In this document: positions 10,684-22,195 of the stretch, in pieces | Numbering within the stretch: the first letter of the stretch is position 1 | Layout: each line of letters begins with the position of its first letter | Assembly (NCBI GenBank): GCA_000729835.1 | Contig: JFHB01000039.1 | Span: forward strand, 1-64,000 | Reading direction: 5' to 3' | From: Atkinsonella hypoxylon | Taxonomy: Eukaryota > Ascomycota > Sordariomycetes > Hypocreales > Clavicipitaceae | DNA: 64,000 bases | Translations under genes and position numbers: made by a program | Notes under the pieces: generated by a model | Seen by the model: the letters and a program-made list of their open reading frames with translations, nothing else | Databases searched by the model: none | Told to the model about the DNA's origin: nothing

Positions 10684-12970
10684 ATGGGAACTGACATAAA
10701 ACGCTCGTGCTTGGCGGAACGCATAGAGAGCCAGCCTAAAAGCCCAAGCGTTGAGAAAAGGGGCCTCGAGGATCACGACCACCCTGGCCACATGAGTGAG
10801 ACTGCAATTCTGAACAAAGGTTATGAAGGAAAACCCACAGAAGAAGAGTTCTCTACCCTACGTCGTGTTCCTGGAAAGATCCCTACAGTTGCTTACCTGC
10901 TCTGTGCCGTCGAGTTTTGTGAAAGAGCGTCGTACCTTGGTCAGTTTACCACCTACTTCCCCCCACAAGCACGATCAGTTACTTGAGGTAGTGCGGACGC
11001 TTCTCCTGACACCTTTCGATGAGGCTGCGATCAAATTTGGGCAAACTACATCAATCGACCACTACCACCAGGCGGCAATGGCTACGGCGCTGTGGCTGCA
11101 GGGAGCATCAGCGGTATCCAAGGTGCTCTGGGCATGGGCGAGCGAATTGCTGTACGTACTGATACTGCGTAAAGTTGTTGCCTACGACTTTGACCGTATT
11201 AACCTTCTGACGACGACAGAATGCCACGACACAATCTTTCAGTTTGATGGTGTTTTGTCTACCATTGGTAACTGGGTATCTCGCCGACACCAAGTTTGGC
11301 AGATACCCCATGATCTTCTGGGGAGTCATCATCTGCGGTATCGGGCACGTTCTGATCGTTGCTGGTGGCGCCAAAGTGCTCATCGATAATGGAACTGCTA
11401 AAATTCCCTTCTTCTTCGGATTATACATTCTTGCCGTTGGAGCCGGTATGTTCTCTCTGATTTCTCTAAATCTCGCTGATTTGCTTGCTTACATGTCTAC
11501 AGCCATGCTCAAACCCAACGTGACACCGCTTCTGCTTGATCAACTGAGCTCCCACGTACCGAGAGTCAAGCTCCTGAAATCCGGCGAGCGAGTGATTGAA
11601 GACCCAGAACATAGCACAGAGAGAATCATGTTGTGGTTCTACCTTCTCATCAATCTGGGAGGCTTCACGTCCACTGCTACGTCATACTCGGCGAAATATG
11701 TCGGCTGGTGGTTGGCATTTTCGCTCCCCCTCATTCTCTACCTTCCATTGCCTCTTCTCCTAATTTGGTTGAAGCCTCGCCTCGTCTTGCACAAGCCAAA
11801 TGGTTCTGATTTGCCCAAAGTCCTCCGAGCCATTGGTCATTGTCTTGCGGGCGGTGGTATCTCCAGAATCGGTCATGAGGGTTGGTGGGATAACGCAAAG
11901 CCTTCTGTTAGAGCAGAGAAGAGGCTCTCGCCGGAAACCCACTATAGCGATGAGTTTGTCGTGGACGTGCAGCGAACCATGCAGGCGACCGGAATGTTTT
12001 GCTTCTTCCCAGTGCAGTACTGGAACGATAACGGGTAAGCCACTGCGTCATGTCCACCATGTTCTTCTTTTGCTAACGCCATTGTACAGTATTGGAAGCT
12101 CGGCAAATTTCTTGAGCACGATGCTCACCAGTGACGGCGTGCCCAACGATGTCATTGGCAACTTCAACTGTCTCAGCATCCTTGTGCTGGGACCAATTCT
12201 TAACGTAAGCTCTTCGACTCACTCAGGCAGAACATGGTTTGTTCGAAGGAGGGCCCTAACTGACGAATATGCTCCAGTATGTGCTTTACCCGGCTCTGCG
12301 AAAAGCCAAGATTCGTTACGGCCCTGTGGCCCGCATCACAACCGGCTTCTTCATTAGCACCCTCAGCGGTATTGGATATACAGTTCTTTGCTACAAGGCT
12401 TACCAAACATCGCCTTGCGGTTGGTATGGCTCTACGGACCCCAAGTGCGTAGATAACGAACTATTCTCTCCCATATCATTGTGGTGGGAGGCAGTCCCCT
12501 ATGCCCTGGGTGGATTTTCTGAGCTCTTCGTCAATGTCCCAGGTATGTGTTGATGCGATGTCTATCTGACCTGGACTCAGGTTGCCGAGGGAAAGCAAGT
12601 ACTAACAAGTCATGTGTAGCCTACGGCATTGCATACTCGCGGGCTCCGGTCAACATGAGGGGACTCGTGTCTGCCATTAACTTGTTCAATACCGGCTTTG
12701 CTTATATTGTGAACCTGGCTACATCTGCAGTCATAACGGATCCCTACTTGGTCTGGGACTTCTGCGGCCCAGCCATCATCGGTGGTTGTGCGACAGTATT
12801 CTTCGTAAGCATTGACTTTTCCACCCCCTCCATGAGGGTCATATTGCTAACTTGGGTACGAGTATTTCACTTTCCGTCACATCGATGAGGAGGAGTATGT
12901 ATTATCCACGACGCAAATCGGCGAGGTTCCTGACGCTGAGGTGGTTGAGGATACCGGGGCGGCTTCTTAG
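10684..12970 (+). CDS. PTR2: PTR2-type proton-coupled di/tripeptide transporter (POT family)
   Basis: Imports di- and tripeptides across the plasma membrane with protons. Eight exons join in frame: 10684-10939, 11024-11151, 11220-11445, 11503-12034, 12090-12204, 12278-12542, 12620-12804 and 12863-12970, giving 604 residues, the usual fungal PTR2 length. Recognised stretches: VAYLLCAVEFCERASYLG (helix 1 with the ExxER-like motif), NYINRPLPPGGNGYGA, the helix 2-3 loop LADTKFGRYPMIFWG, AMLKPNVTPLLLDQ, FYLLINLGGF (the FYxxIN signature), WWLAFSLPLILYLPL, GISRIGHEGWW of the central loop, and a late SELFVNVPAYGIAYSRAP. The acidic cytosolic N- and C-termini are also typical. No breaks seen. It is convergent with RPA190, with stops about 640 bases apart. 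Confidence 0.9.
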
Positions 12971-13608
12971 TATAAGATGTAGAGCAGAAGTGCCGCATGT
13001 GCGTGTTGGTTGGTCTACAACGCCGATGAGATGCTTTAACCTCTGTTCAAGCCCCCCTTTTCACCCATGCAGAATAGCAAAAAGCTAAAGCAAAGTCTCT
13101 AATCTACCTCATCTTACTAATAGTGCAGCCAACTCGCAGAATTATATAGTACTTCGCGCATTGTGATAAGCGTCGATCTTGTCCCGCCGTGTATTTCTGC
13201 AGAATCAAGGTTGTATTGTACTCTGCACAGCGCGAAGAGACAGATTGATCAAGTCTTGAGATAAATCTCGTACATCACCCAGTTGGGCAATCTGCTTCCT
13301 AGCACCAACACAACACGTCCATTACCCATGTCCTCCGTTCCGCTCAAATGTGCAGCTACAGCGTGCTGCGGGGATAGAGTTTGGCATACCCACTTGACGA
13401 GGTACGGTAATCATGGGACATCTTCTGCATCTGTACATATCCACGTTAGGATCGGTTGGCATATCGCATGACTCTTTTCACAAAGCTAGCTACATTTTTA
13501 GACGCGGGCATGACCAGTACACAATAAAACTAACGTAAACAAAGCCCGGCTTTCCAGTGTCCTAATTGTATGAATCCATCCAGAAAAAACCCCCCCCCCC
13601 CCACAATT
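12971..13608. other. Convergent 3' intergenic region
   Basis: Between the stops of PTR2 (+) and RPA190 (-). No gene seen. A run of 13 C at 13590-13602 lies just past the RPA190 stop. Confidence 0.6.
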
Positions 13609-16600
13609 TTATGCAAAGGAATTTACATGATGAGTAGGCAGCCTCGTGAGTACGTCAAAGCTGCCGGTGCCCAGATTTCCAAGCCGGCCCATCACGAGGC
13701 GCCCGCTCGGTGTAGCCAGGTTATCCCAATCGCCGTCGAGCACAGAGTCCTTCAGGAAAGCTAGCGTTGTCTCAAAGCTCATCTTGGTAAACGGACTGAT
13801 GTTGCCCCGCAGGCCAATGCGATTAAAGGCTGTGAACTCGCCGTTTCTCGTCATGTAGTCTGCGATGAGATTCAAATGGCGCTTGTCGACTGTGATGCCA
13901 TGCGATCCGAATACACCGGAGAGCTCTCGAACAATGTTGATCCGACAGGCTTCCACACCGTACATTGATAGGACGGCGGCTATGTCGTTGGTCTGAATGC
14001 GGTTCAGGTCGATGCAGTCGCCGTATGCCAACAGGGCTCGAAGGTTGACACCACTGACGTGGACAACGCGCTCCTTCCCGCCAGCTTTGGCACGCTCTGA
14101 CACGGTACACGTCTTGATGCCGCGGATTTCCCGGATCGAAGTTTTCTTGACGGCTTTCTGGACGATGTCGAGCATTAATAATTTGGGTATGCCTGCATCG
14201 AACTCCAGTGTCACATCACACCACTCCCCATTTTGCTCGTCATACTCAAAACCCGTTACCTCGTCGAACTCCCTCTCAACAAAATCCGCGAGGGAACTGT
14301 CTGAATCTGACGCATCCTTCACCATCTTCTTTTCGCCAGCCGTCTTATTCGTCGATATATCATCCATGGGACTGTCGTCAAAACCCTCTGTCTCCATTTC
14401 CGCATTTTCGGCCATGTCTAAATCCCGCTGGACTTTGTCGTCAGCATCATCATTTGGTCCATATGATACGGCCTCGGACTGTTTGGCTCGCTGCCTAGTA
14501 GTGGTATTATCGTCGTCATCCGCATTGCTGCCATTGTCATCATCTCCATCGCCAAACTCAGCATTATTAGCAGGATTGACGGCGGCCATTTCGACAACCC
14601 CGACGGTCGCGCCGACATCAGGTGTAGCGTTTGTCGCCTCCGCAGACCGCTTCTTCAACTCGGCTTTCGCGATTGTGAGAAGATGCCGCAGCGTCTTTGT
14701 CGCCAGAGCGCGCATAACCTCGGACTTGCTGACGTGATATGTGTCCAAGTATTCATGCGATGGAAACAGCTTGAACTTGATCTGGTATATTTTCGCTAGG
14801 CCGTGCATCTTGCCGCGATCTACTCTCTCTTCCACCAGAATGCGGTCCAAAATGTAGGATAAAGGCAGGGCACTAATTGACTTTGCAAAGCGCTCAACCT
14901 CTTCTGCAGATTGGCCATCATTAGGATAGAGGGACATTGACGGCGTGGATATGTCCTTGGTGGCCGTCATTAAAATTTCTCTTAACCGAGGGATACCCTG
15001 GGTGACATTATTGGCAGAGTGTCCTGCCAAGTGAAAAGTGTTGAGAGTCATCTGGGTCGATGGCTCACCCACGGATTGACCTGCGATAACGCCGACCGCT
15101 TCGCCTGGCTCGACAAGTGACTGCATGTACTTCATCGCAAAGATCACCTCTGCGTTCTTGCGGCTCAGTAATGAATTAGTCGAATCTTGCATGACTTTGT
15201 CGCTATGCTTCTCGCGGACGAGTCCGTCTACGTTGTCCTTCAGATACGATGCCATAGCATCGTAAAAAAGCTCAGAGTAAAGGAACAAATTTCCAGCGGG
15301 GTTAAAGACACCTAGTAGCGGATCTTTCACTTTGAGGCTCCCTGCTTTGAGGTGTTTCAACGTGCTTTTCATGTGTTTTGTGAACAAGTTTCGCTCGGAC
15401 CCGATTCGGGAAACCACGTCTGGATCATATCTCAGTTGGGCAATTTCTGATGAAACATTCCGTAGCAGAAAGCTGAAATCTGTGAGATACTTTTGCTTTG
15501 CAACATCAATACCATCCTCTCCATAGAGAAATTGAATGATTGAACCATCTGCGTCACGAACAGTTGTGTCGTAAGCAACTCTGAGCCCCTCTAGACCTTT
15601 GATCACGCATCTTTGCAGATAGCCAGATCGCGATGTCTTGACGGCCGTGTCAATTAAGCCTTCTCTTCCTGCCATAAGATGAAAAAAGTACTCCTGCGGA
15701 CGGATGCCCGTAAGAAATCGGCTGCGGATATACCCGTGGGCCGTAATGTTCGTCTCGAAAGGCTTGAAGCAAGGTAGTGATTTACCACTAACCATAAGAG
15801 GAACTCGTCTACTTTCTAAGACTTGCTGTCCCAGGTTGCAAGAGATAAGTGAAGCATTAACTCTCGAACCCTTCGCGCCAGATGTTGTCATGACCTGCAT
15901 TTGATTTCGAGGAAATGGCTTCTCGAGGCCATTGGGTATGCAGGCCTTGTGCACTGCATCTGTGATGCCCTTGGTTCCTGCATTCGTCAAGAGATCCAGC
16001 CCTTCCTGCTTGGTATCGTCACGAAGGACTTCCTCAAGACGCTCTAAGAGCAACGGGTTGTCAGGATCACAATTCCCTGAGAGAGAAACGTAAGAGGAGG
16101 CGATTTCGAGACCCTTCTGATGAACAGCTTGCAGTTCTTTTCGCCGAGATGCTTCACCGACCTGAGTCAGTTTTAAGTCATCCATACCGCAAGAAAATGC
16201 CCTGCTGTTCAGGTAGCGGGTCAATAGTCGACTCAAAGCGTTCAGAAGCTGGCCGGCGCTGGCCGGGCCGTATATCTCATGGATAGCATGAATTAGTCCT
16301 CCTGAGCTTTGTCCTATTTGAGACTTATCAAGGATACCGGTGATAAGCTCGCTGTTCTGGAATAAGACTGACCCTTCCTCCGACTTTGGGCTCCACTGCT
16401 CCGCCTTGACCTGTGTCTCTGCTCTCATATTCAGAGCCCCATGATTTGGAGGCTGGATATTTTTCAGTATTGTTGTGATGATTTGCTTTCCTGTCCACCT
16501 CGGAGCTGGTCTGATAATAGCCGGTGGCACAAGCTGGATCCGATCCCCAAAAATATGGCCACTTTCTGGCCGCAATGCGCTGTAAACCATTGTCTGATAG

Positions 16601-18703
16601 TCGCCACGGTTAAAAAATGTATCTCGACTGCATAGCATTGTTGAGATAGATAGATGGTCCTGAATCAGACCACGCAATGGCTTTCCCTGCGTTCCAGATA
16701 AGTATTGGTGATCAGTGTCTGCAATTTGGAGAGCTTCAGAACGTGCAATCTCATTTTGGGGAAAGTGCATGTTCATCTCATCTCCGTCAAAATCAGCATT
16801 ATAAGTATTGCAGTTTGCGTAATGCAATCGGATAGTTTTTTCCCCGGGTAGAACGCGGACTCGATGTCCCATTATAGAAGGTTTATGTAATGTGGGTTGA
16901 CGGTTCATCAAAACCACATCACCATTTGTCATGTGGCGATGCACCTTCTTGTTCCTGACCCTGACGGAATTAATATTTGTTGGGGCAAGAAGCTGATTCG
17001 CTAACGATACACGATCATCAGTCGATTTATTTCTCAGATGCAGAATTTGTCCGTTCTCATCCTCGATGGCGACAGCACCCGGCCATCTATCCACACCGTT
17101 AATCACAGCTTGCTGCATATCTCTGAAATTATGACTTGTTACTGGTTCTGGATATGTGAGCTTCTGGGCAAAGACCGGGGGAACGCCGATTTCGTTCGTT
17201 TCGATATTTGGGTCTGGCGAGATGACACTACGCGCTGCGTAGTTAACACGCTTGCCCATCATGTTCTTCCGGAATAGACCCTCTTTCTTCTCTAATTTTT
17301 GTTTTATGCCGTCCTCATTGCGTTTTGCTGCCGCACCCTGTACAGGATTTTTATTTTTATCGATCAATGCATTGATTCCCTCTTGGAGCTCTCCCCAGAC
17401 GTGGTGCAGCTGTGTCATGTCCATTGTTCCTTCCTTTACGGAGGTATATATTTGGGCCATCTTTGTGCAAGCTCGTAAAATTGACTTGTAGAGTGAGTTT
17501 TGCTGCGCTTCTGTAACTTGAGAGTCTCCCGTACGTGCTTCGGGCCTATACCGGTTTGGTGGCACGAGAATGACTGATATGAAAAACATGTCCGGCCGAA
17601 CCTTTGACGAGCTGCGTGTGGCCGGTATCGCGTTGTACAGGAGGGACATGAGATCTTGTTCTTTCTCGAATAGTTCAACCAGACGAGCCTGCACTTCCAT
17701 AGGACTGATGTATCTCTGCGATGGTGCGGTATCGTCAGAGACTGTGTTCGAACTTTCAAGTTGATGATCCAAATCGCTCGACGGCTCGCTTGCGGTGTGA
17801 CTGTCTTTGATAGAGTCAGATCTAAGACTTTGTTTGGATCTTTGCTGATGAACACGCGTCATTGCGTCCTCCATTCTGAAATTCCGCTGTGCCATTTTTG
17901 CCTGCTCCTTCGGTGAAAGGGACTTCTCGAAGATATTGACAAATCGATCTTTGCGATAAGAAGGCGAGATTCCTTCACAGTTCGCACAATGCCTTCCTTT
18001 GGTGACCTCGGCAAGGAATTCTTTGACAACTTCGCGGCGACCTTGGGACATGCCTTCATGCTTCCTCTTCTTGACGTTTTTTCGCTGCAATTCAATATGA
18101 CGGAGGCAGTCTCGGACATATTTTTCCCGTTTTCGAATTACGGATTCGCTCGAATTGCTGTCTTCGTCCGCTTCACTATCTCCTGAGTCGACACACTCCA
18201 ATGGACCCCGTTTCCAGTCCATCTCGCCAATAGTACCGACCTTGTGCGCTTCATGAATGAGGCCGTGTTGAAGAAGACGAAGTTTGCATACATACTTGTG
18301 TAAGTCCCGTGCACGTAGCCTAAATCCTTTACAGTATACACAAGTTGCTCGAAGTAAATGATACGCCTGGTCCATAAAGACTGGATGGTAGACAACCACA
18401 GGCAGCTGAATATGCCCTGGATGGCCTGGACAAGCCAACTGATTTAGGTGGCACGTGGCACATCTTGCGTTGGATAAATTAGTAACTGCAACAAGACAAG
18501 GCTCACACGCGAGGGACTTACGGTGAGTCACCCCATGATCCAAGAGCTGGGTCATAAAGCCCTCCAGGAATGGGGTGAAGCAAGCTGTCAAAGGTGTTTT
18601 CATTCTCGATGCGCTTGACAGAAATGGCTTGGATCTCCTGAGGGGACAAGAACTGAAATTCAACAGAGGCAACCTCGGACGATATGGGTTGTGAGAAATT
18701 CAT
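13609..18703 (-). CDS. RPA190: DNA-directed RNA polymerase I largest subunit
   Basis: Catalytic subunit that makes the large rRNA precursor in the nucleolus. ATG at 18703 (MNFSQPISSE), exon 1 to 18522, one intron 18464-18521, exon 2 18463-13609; 1678 residues, close to the 1664 of yeast Rpa190. The acceptor at CGCAAG joins SWGDSP to CATCHLNQLACPGHPGH, restoring the N-terminal zinc site. The active-site loop NADFDGDEMN, holding the three Mg-binding aspartates, is present, preceded by RQPTLHKPSIMGH. Also seen are the funnel and bridge-helix region (MTTSGAKGS, RPQEYFFHLMAGREGLIDTAVKT) and the trigger-loop region GEPSTQMTLNTFHLAG. A long acidic insert near residues 1360-1470 (GDGDDDNGSNADDDD) is typical of Pol I. 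The far C-terminus carries the conserved MSFETTLAFLKD. Confidence 0.96.
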
Positions 18704-19067
18704 CTTGCCCACAGGTCGGGCCCTGACTTGCCGTCAGCGTGATAGCACCACAAGCGCCGCGAAGAGCCTGACATGGAAAGCTTCAATATGCGGTTCACGA
18801 AATTTTAGAGCGGTGTTTGCAGGCAGAAATTTTTCAAGAGTGGTGTGGCGCGGTAATGTGCGAATTGTTTTTTCTTACTGTGTCATTGTTCGTGATAGGT
18901 AACAGCAACGACGATAGAAGGCAACGAAGGCAGCAGCAGCAACGAAGCACAACAAAGGCGATAAAAAGGGTGAACTAAAAGGAAGAACAGCTACGCAATA
19001 TTGATTAATTGCAGGCGGCAGCAAAAGGGGAAGCTGGAAATAGAAAATAGAAAAAGAATAGCGGCGC

Positions 19068-19198
19068 GATCTTGTTACGGTTCGCACGATTGATCCCTTA
19101 AAACCAGTTGCAACGGCCACGTTAATCGCGAAGCATTGCGATTAATGCCTCTCTCTTTTGTTCCATGGCGTAACGGTATGGCAGACCGTGACAGATCT
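19068..19198. mobile_element. Solo LTR of an LTR retrotransposon with GATCT target-site duplication
   Basis: A 121-bp unit (19073-19193) begins TGTTACGGT and ends ACCGTGACA, near-perfect inverted ends of the TG...CA type. It is directly flanked by the 5-bp duplication GATCT at 19068-19072 and 19194-19198. This is what is left when the two LTRs of a retrotransposon recombine. No primer-binding site or internal coding region follows. The short length could also fit a TRIM-type element. Confidence 0.75.
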
Positions 19199-19244
19199 CG
19201 ATTACTTTCGAAGGGCAAGGAGCGAAAATGAAAGAAGAACGCTT

Positions 19245-19430
19245 TGTGCAATATCGGTCGATTGGAAGGCACAATATCTATTGATGTAAGAGGCAGCGAT
19301 AATTGAAGGCTAGGAATAGGCAGGCAGTGAACAGGTGTGCGATATCGGTCAATTAGAGGGCACGATATCTATTAATGCAAGAGAATGCAAGAGGCATTAG
19401 TAGTTGAAATCTAGAAACAGGCAATGAACT
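19245..19430. repeat. Tandem duplication of about 91 bp with transition-only differences
   Basis: The unit starting at 19245 (TGTGCAATATCGGTCGATT) is repeated from 19336 (TGTGCGATATCGGTCAATT). Over the first 46 bases every difference is a transition. The second copy carries an extra 11 bases and decays towards 19430. Confidence 0.6.
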
Positions 19431-19588
19431 GTAGCAAGCAACAGAAAATAGCAGATTCCGTCTAGAGGCAGCAGGCGATAGGAAATAACGAGTTGCTTCT
19501 ATCTAAAAGGGGTATCTGTACAGCCTAGTAAAGGAACAGATATTAGCGATACTCGAATCTTGGGCAATTTGGAGTCTAGGTAGTTTTA

Positions 19589-19638
19589 CGGCCGCGCACA
19601 TAAGGGGCAGCGTGGCCGAAGCCCCAGCGATCACGTGG
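19589..19638. repeat. 50-bp dispersed repeat, copy A
   Basis: Starts CGGCCGCGCAC and ends GCGATCACGTGG. It matches 21370-21419 at 45 of 50 positions, and the five differences are all transitions. It is GC-richer than its surroundings. Confidence 0.65.
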
Positions 19639-20734
19639 CGAGTCCCGTCCCCGCTGTGCATGTGGGGCGCCAGCCTGCAGAACCTCACATCAGAGAGCAA
19701 TTGCTACTACTATAACTATGCTGTAGACCAGTTCAATGTCTAGTAGAGCAAGCAATAAATGCTGTAAAGAGTGTTATAATTGATAATATTTGAGTTAACT
19801 TCTAGCTGTAGATTGTACTGGAAAGGGGTTGTATGGAGCAGCAGGCCACCGCGTGACTCCACGTTGCGATCCCACTAGACTACTCCTACTCCGTACAGTG
19901 CAATTCTTTCCCGTAATACTCCGTACATCGCTTCCGCTACTTAGGTGCTCATATGATAGAACACCTGATTACTTGAATTTGGTCGTCGCAATCATTTTGA
20001 AGGCACTATTGAGCAGTCCTATCATTGAGCGGACGAGGTTGATTAATTTCTTCTCAGGAATTACTTTCAACTTTTATCTATCGCTTATGCCTAATTACGC
20101 GCAGGCTTATTGCTGGGAATTCTGACAAAGTGCTGGGGGCAAATGAGTTGTGCCATTCACAGCTGTGCTCGAAGCCGAAATACCCACCCACACGACCAAC
20201 GTCATTCAGCTAGCACATTTGAATTCCACACTTCTCCACACACAACAAGTTAATAGATTTCATACAGGCCGATAAGTCTCCAGCACGGTCAGTATCTTAG
20301 GCCTATAAACCACTGGCTTGTGCGCACGACCTTGAGTGACCTTCGGTAGCCTTTAAAAACATTCCACGCTAAAACGCCCCAGCAACGCGTTTTGGCTAGC
20401 ACTGGCGACAATTGCTTTGCTTTGCTTGCTAGGGACTATAAATTCGGTGAGGGAACATTAGAACTGCATTGTGAGACTCTCAAGGACCTTTATAACAGTT
20501 TCGTTATCGCTGGCGAGGAGTAATGTTATTGTTGAAACAATTGGACAGTTACCCAGTTAGTGATGCAGGGCCTAGGAGGGTAGTGAAGCCTCCTAGGGAC
20601 CTGGTTCTAACGAGTAGAAATAGATCCCAAAATCGCGCCCTATATAACTTCAGCAGCGAATGCAGCAGCCGCCTGAAACAAGCTTCTGTGTATACTATAA
20701 ATTACGTAGATTGTAACAGACTAGTTAGATATAG

Positions 20735-20858
20735 TGTTACGTCCTAGCGCAATTGATTCCTTATAATCACTTGTTTCTGCCACATTAATTGCAAAGTATT
20801 GCGATTAATGCCTACTCTTTTATTGTCCCATGGCGTAATAGTATAGCAGACCGTGACA
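20735..20858. mobile_element. Diverged second copy of the solo LTR
   Basis: Begins TGTTACG and ends GACCGTGACA like the unit at 19073. The two share the central ATTGCGATTAATGCCT and CCATGGCGTAA blocks. Most differences are C-to-T or G-to-A in this copy. Flanks (TATAG and TCTAA) are not a clean duplication. Confidence 0.6.
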
Positions 20859-21369
20859 TCTAAGGGTACTTCTTCTAAGCACTAATTTACTAAATAGAAG
20901 TACTAGTAAGCAGTTGTATTATAACGCAGTCCATCCTAAGTCTTATATCTATAGCGGCTCTGCTTAACTCCTTTCTGGCGATTGAAGGCATCGTTAGTAA
21001 GAGGTCTAAGGGCCTTACAATTTAGCTGTTTTAGTGTCGTTTCACTGAAGCTATTAGCTGCTTACTCACGTGATATCACGACAATGTGTGCGCACCAGTA
21101 TAGTAAAGCGCTGGCCTAAGCATGCCAGCTGATACACATCACGTGCCAGCTAACCAGCTAGCTAGCAAGCCACAACTAGAACTAAAAGTTATAGAAATAT
21201 ATCCACTTGAGAAAGCCACCTTTCAACTTTATTTGTAATGTATCTTTTTAACTAGCCCTATTAACGCCACAAAATGCAGGTTTAACGGTACAAAGTAGCT
21301 GCCCCGAATACATATACAACTTGTACCATGCATTGGCGGTTTTACGTTTGCACCGGGTGTATGGGCGAA

Positions 21370-21419
21370 CGGCCGCGCACGTGAGGGGCAGCACGGCTGA
21401 AGCCCCAGCGATCACGTGG
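21370..21419. repeat. 50-bp dispersed repeat, copy B
   Basis: Second copy of the unit at 19589-19638, in the same orientation, with five transitions. Confidence 0.65.
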
Positions 21420-21464
21420 AGGTCACTGAGAGTCTAGCCTTATCGTCTCTAAGGAGATAGTTGG

Positions 21465-21806
21465 GGGTATACAGTAAATCTCAGGTCCAGACCATGTGTG
21501 CATTGGTCCAGAGTGGAGCTACAAAGGGTGTATTTTTCGCAGGCGGTGAAGCATTTTGCAAGTGCTGGGCATATGCCTAGCATATACAGAATGCACAGTG
21601 TATTAGTGCGAACTAACATTTTTTATATTTAGTGGTATATGCACTAATATATAGTAGTATAGTGCACTAATATCTAGGCTTATAGTGCTATAGAAATGCG
21701 CGCTCTACAGACTCTAGATCTCTTGCTTAGAAATTAACACTGTATTATCTGCATATGCTATTCTGCCTAAATCTACACCCGCTCTGGCTCCACTCTGGAC
21801 CATCAA
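21465..21806. mobile_element. Inverted-repeat (MITE-like) element, copy 1
   Basis: Carries, at 21471-21499, a 29-base block identical to 34733-34761 in the second copy. The arm at 21503-21532 (GGTCCAGAGTGGAGC then GGGTGTA) is mirrored by the reverse complement at 21776-21805. The interior is AT-rich with repeated GCACTAATAT motifs. No transposase was seen, so it is probably non-autonomous. Confidence 0.55.
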
Positions 21807-22073
21807 TTTATTCATCAATTCCTCTGCAGCCCGCGCCCGCGCTCGCTCTAAAAAATGCCTGTCCGTGCAACCAAGCGAGCGTTGCCTTGAGGGCCTCTCG
21901 CGAGGTTGCGAGGCAATGAGGAAATTGATGAAATTGACGAATATCACAGTTGCCAGGGTTGTGCACACAAATTTGGTGGCCGGGCGTGGGAAAGAGGATG
22001 TGGCTCTATTAGCTAAGTGGGTCACAGCTCCAAACCATACAGCTCCGAATATCACTACTCCAGGCAGAGGCAT
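21714..22073 (-). pseudogene. Possible reverse-transcriptase scrap or chance ORF
   Basis: A 119-codon minus-strand frame ends with IAYADNTVLIS, which resembles the YADD box of non-LTR (LINE) reverse transcriptases with the second aspartate changed. The residues just before it are encoded by the arm of the inverted-repeat element at 21776-21805, and nothing else in the frame is recognisable. A tiny fragment of a retroelement or a chance match are both possible. Confidence 0.2.
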
Positions 22074-22195
22074 AACGTACTTGCGTCTCGCCTCGACTAG
22101 ACCGTGTTCAGCTAGGCACTCTGGACTACTAACACCTGACGCTCAACAATGGCGGTTGCCCAACATGCCCGCCCATTGGTGAATCATCTTATAAT

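Larger units (their letters stand above)
18704..22195. repeat. 3.5 kb repeat-rich, gene-free region
   Basis: No intact gene. It contains a solo LTR (19073-19193), a diverged copy of it (20735-20858), a 91-bp tandem duplication (19245 to about 19430), a 50-bp repeat pair (19589-19638 and 21370-21419), two TACTCCGTA motifs (19887-19895, 19917-19925) and a copy of an inverted-repeat element (about 21465-21806). Copies differ mostly by C/T and G/A transitions. The first 200 bases also hold the RPA190 promoter. Confidence 0.7.

Noticed and set aside
10940..11240. Apparent frameshift in PTR2 after SYLG
   Set aside because: Removing two short introns (10940-11023 and 11152-11219) restores NYINRPLPPGGNGYG and the rest of the protein in phase.
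13997..14737. 246-codon plus-strand ORF opposite the RPA190 acidic insert
   Set aside because: Its serine-rich translation mirrors the Asp/Glu codons of RPA190; no independent support.
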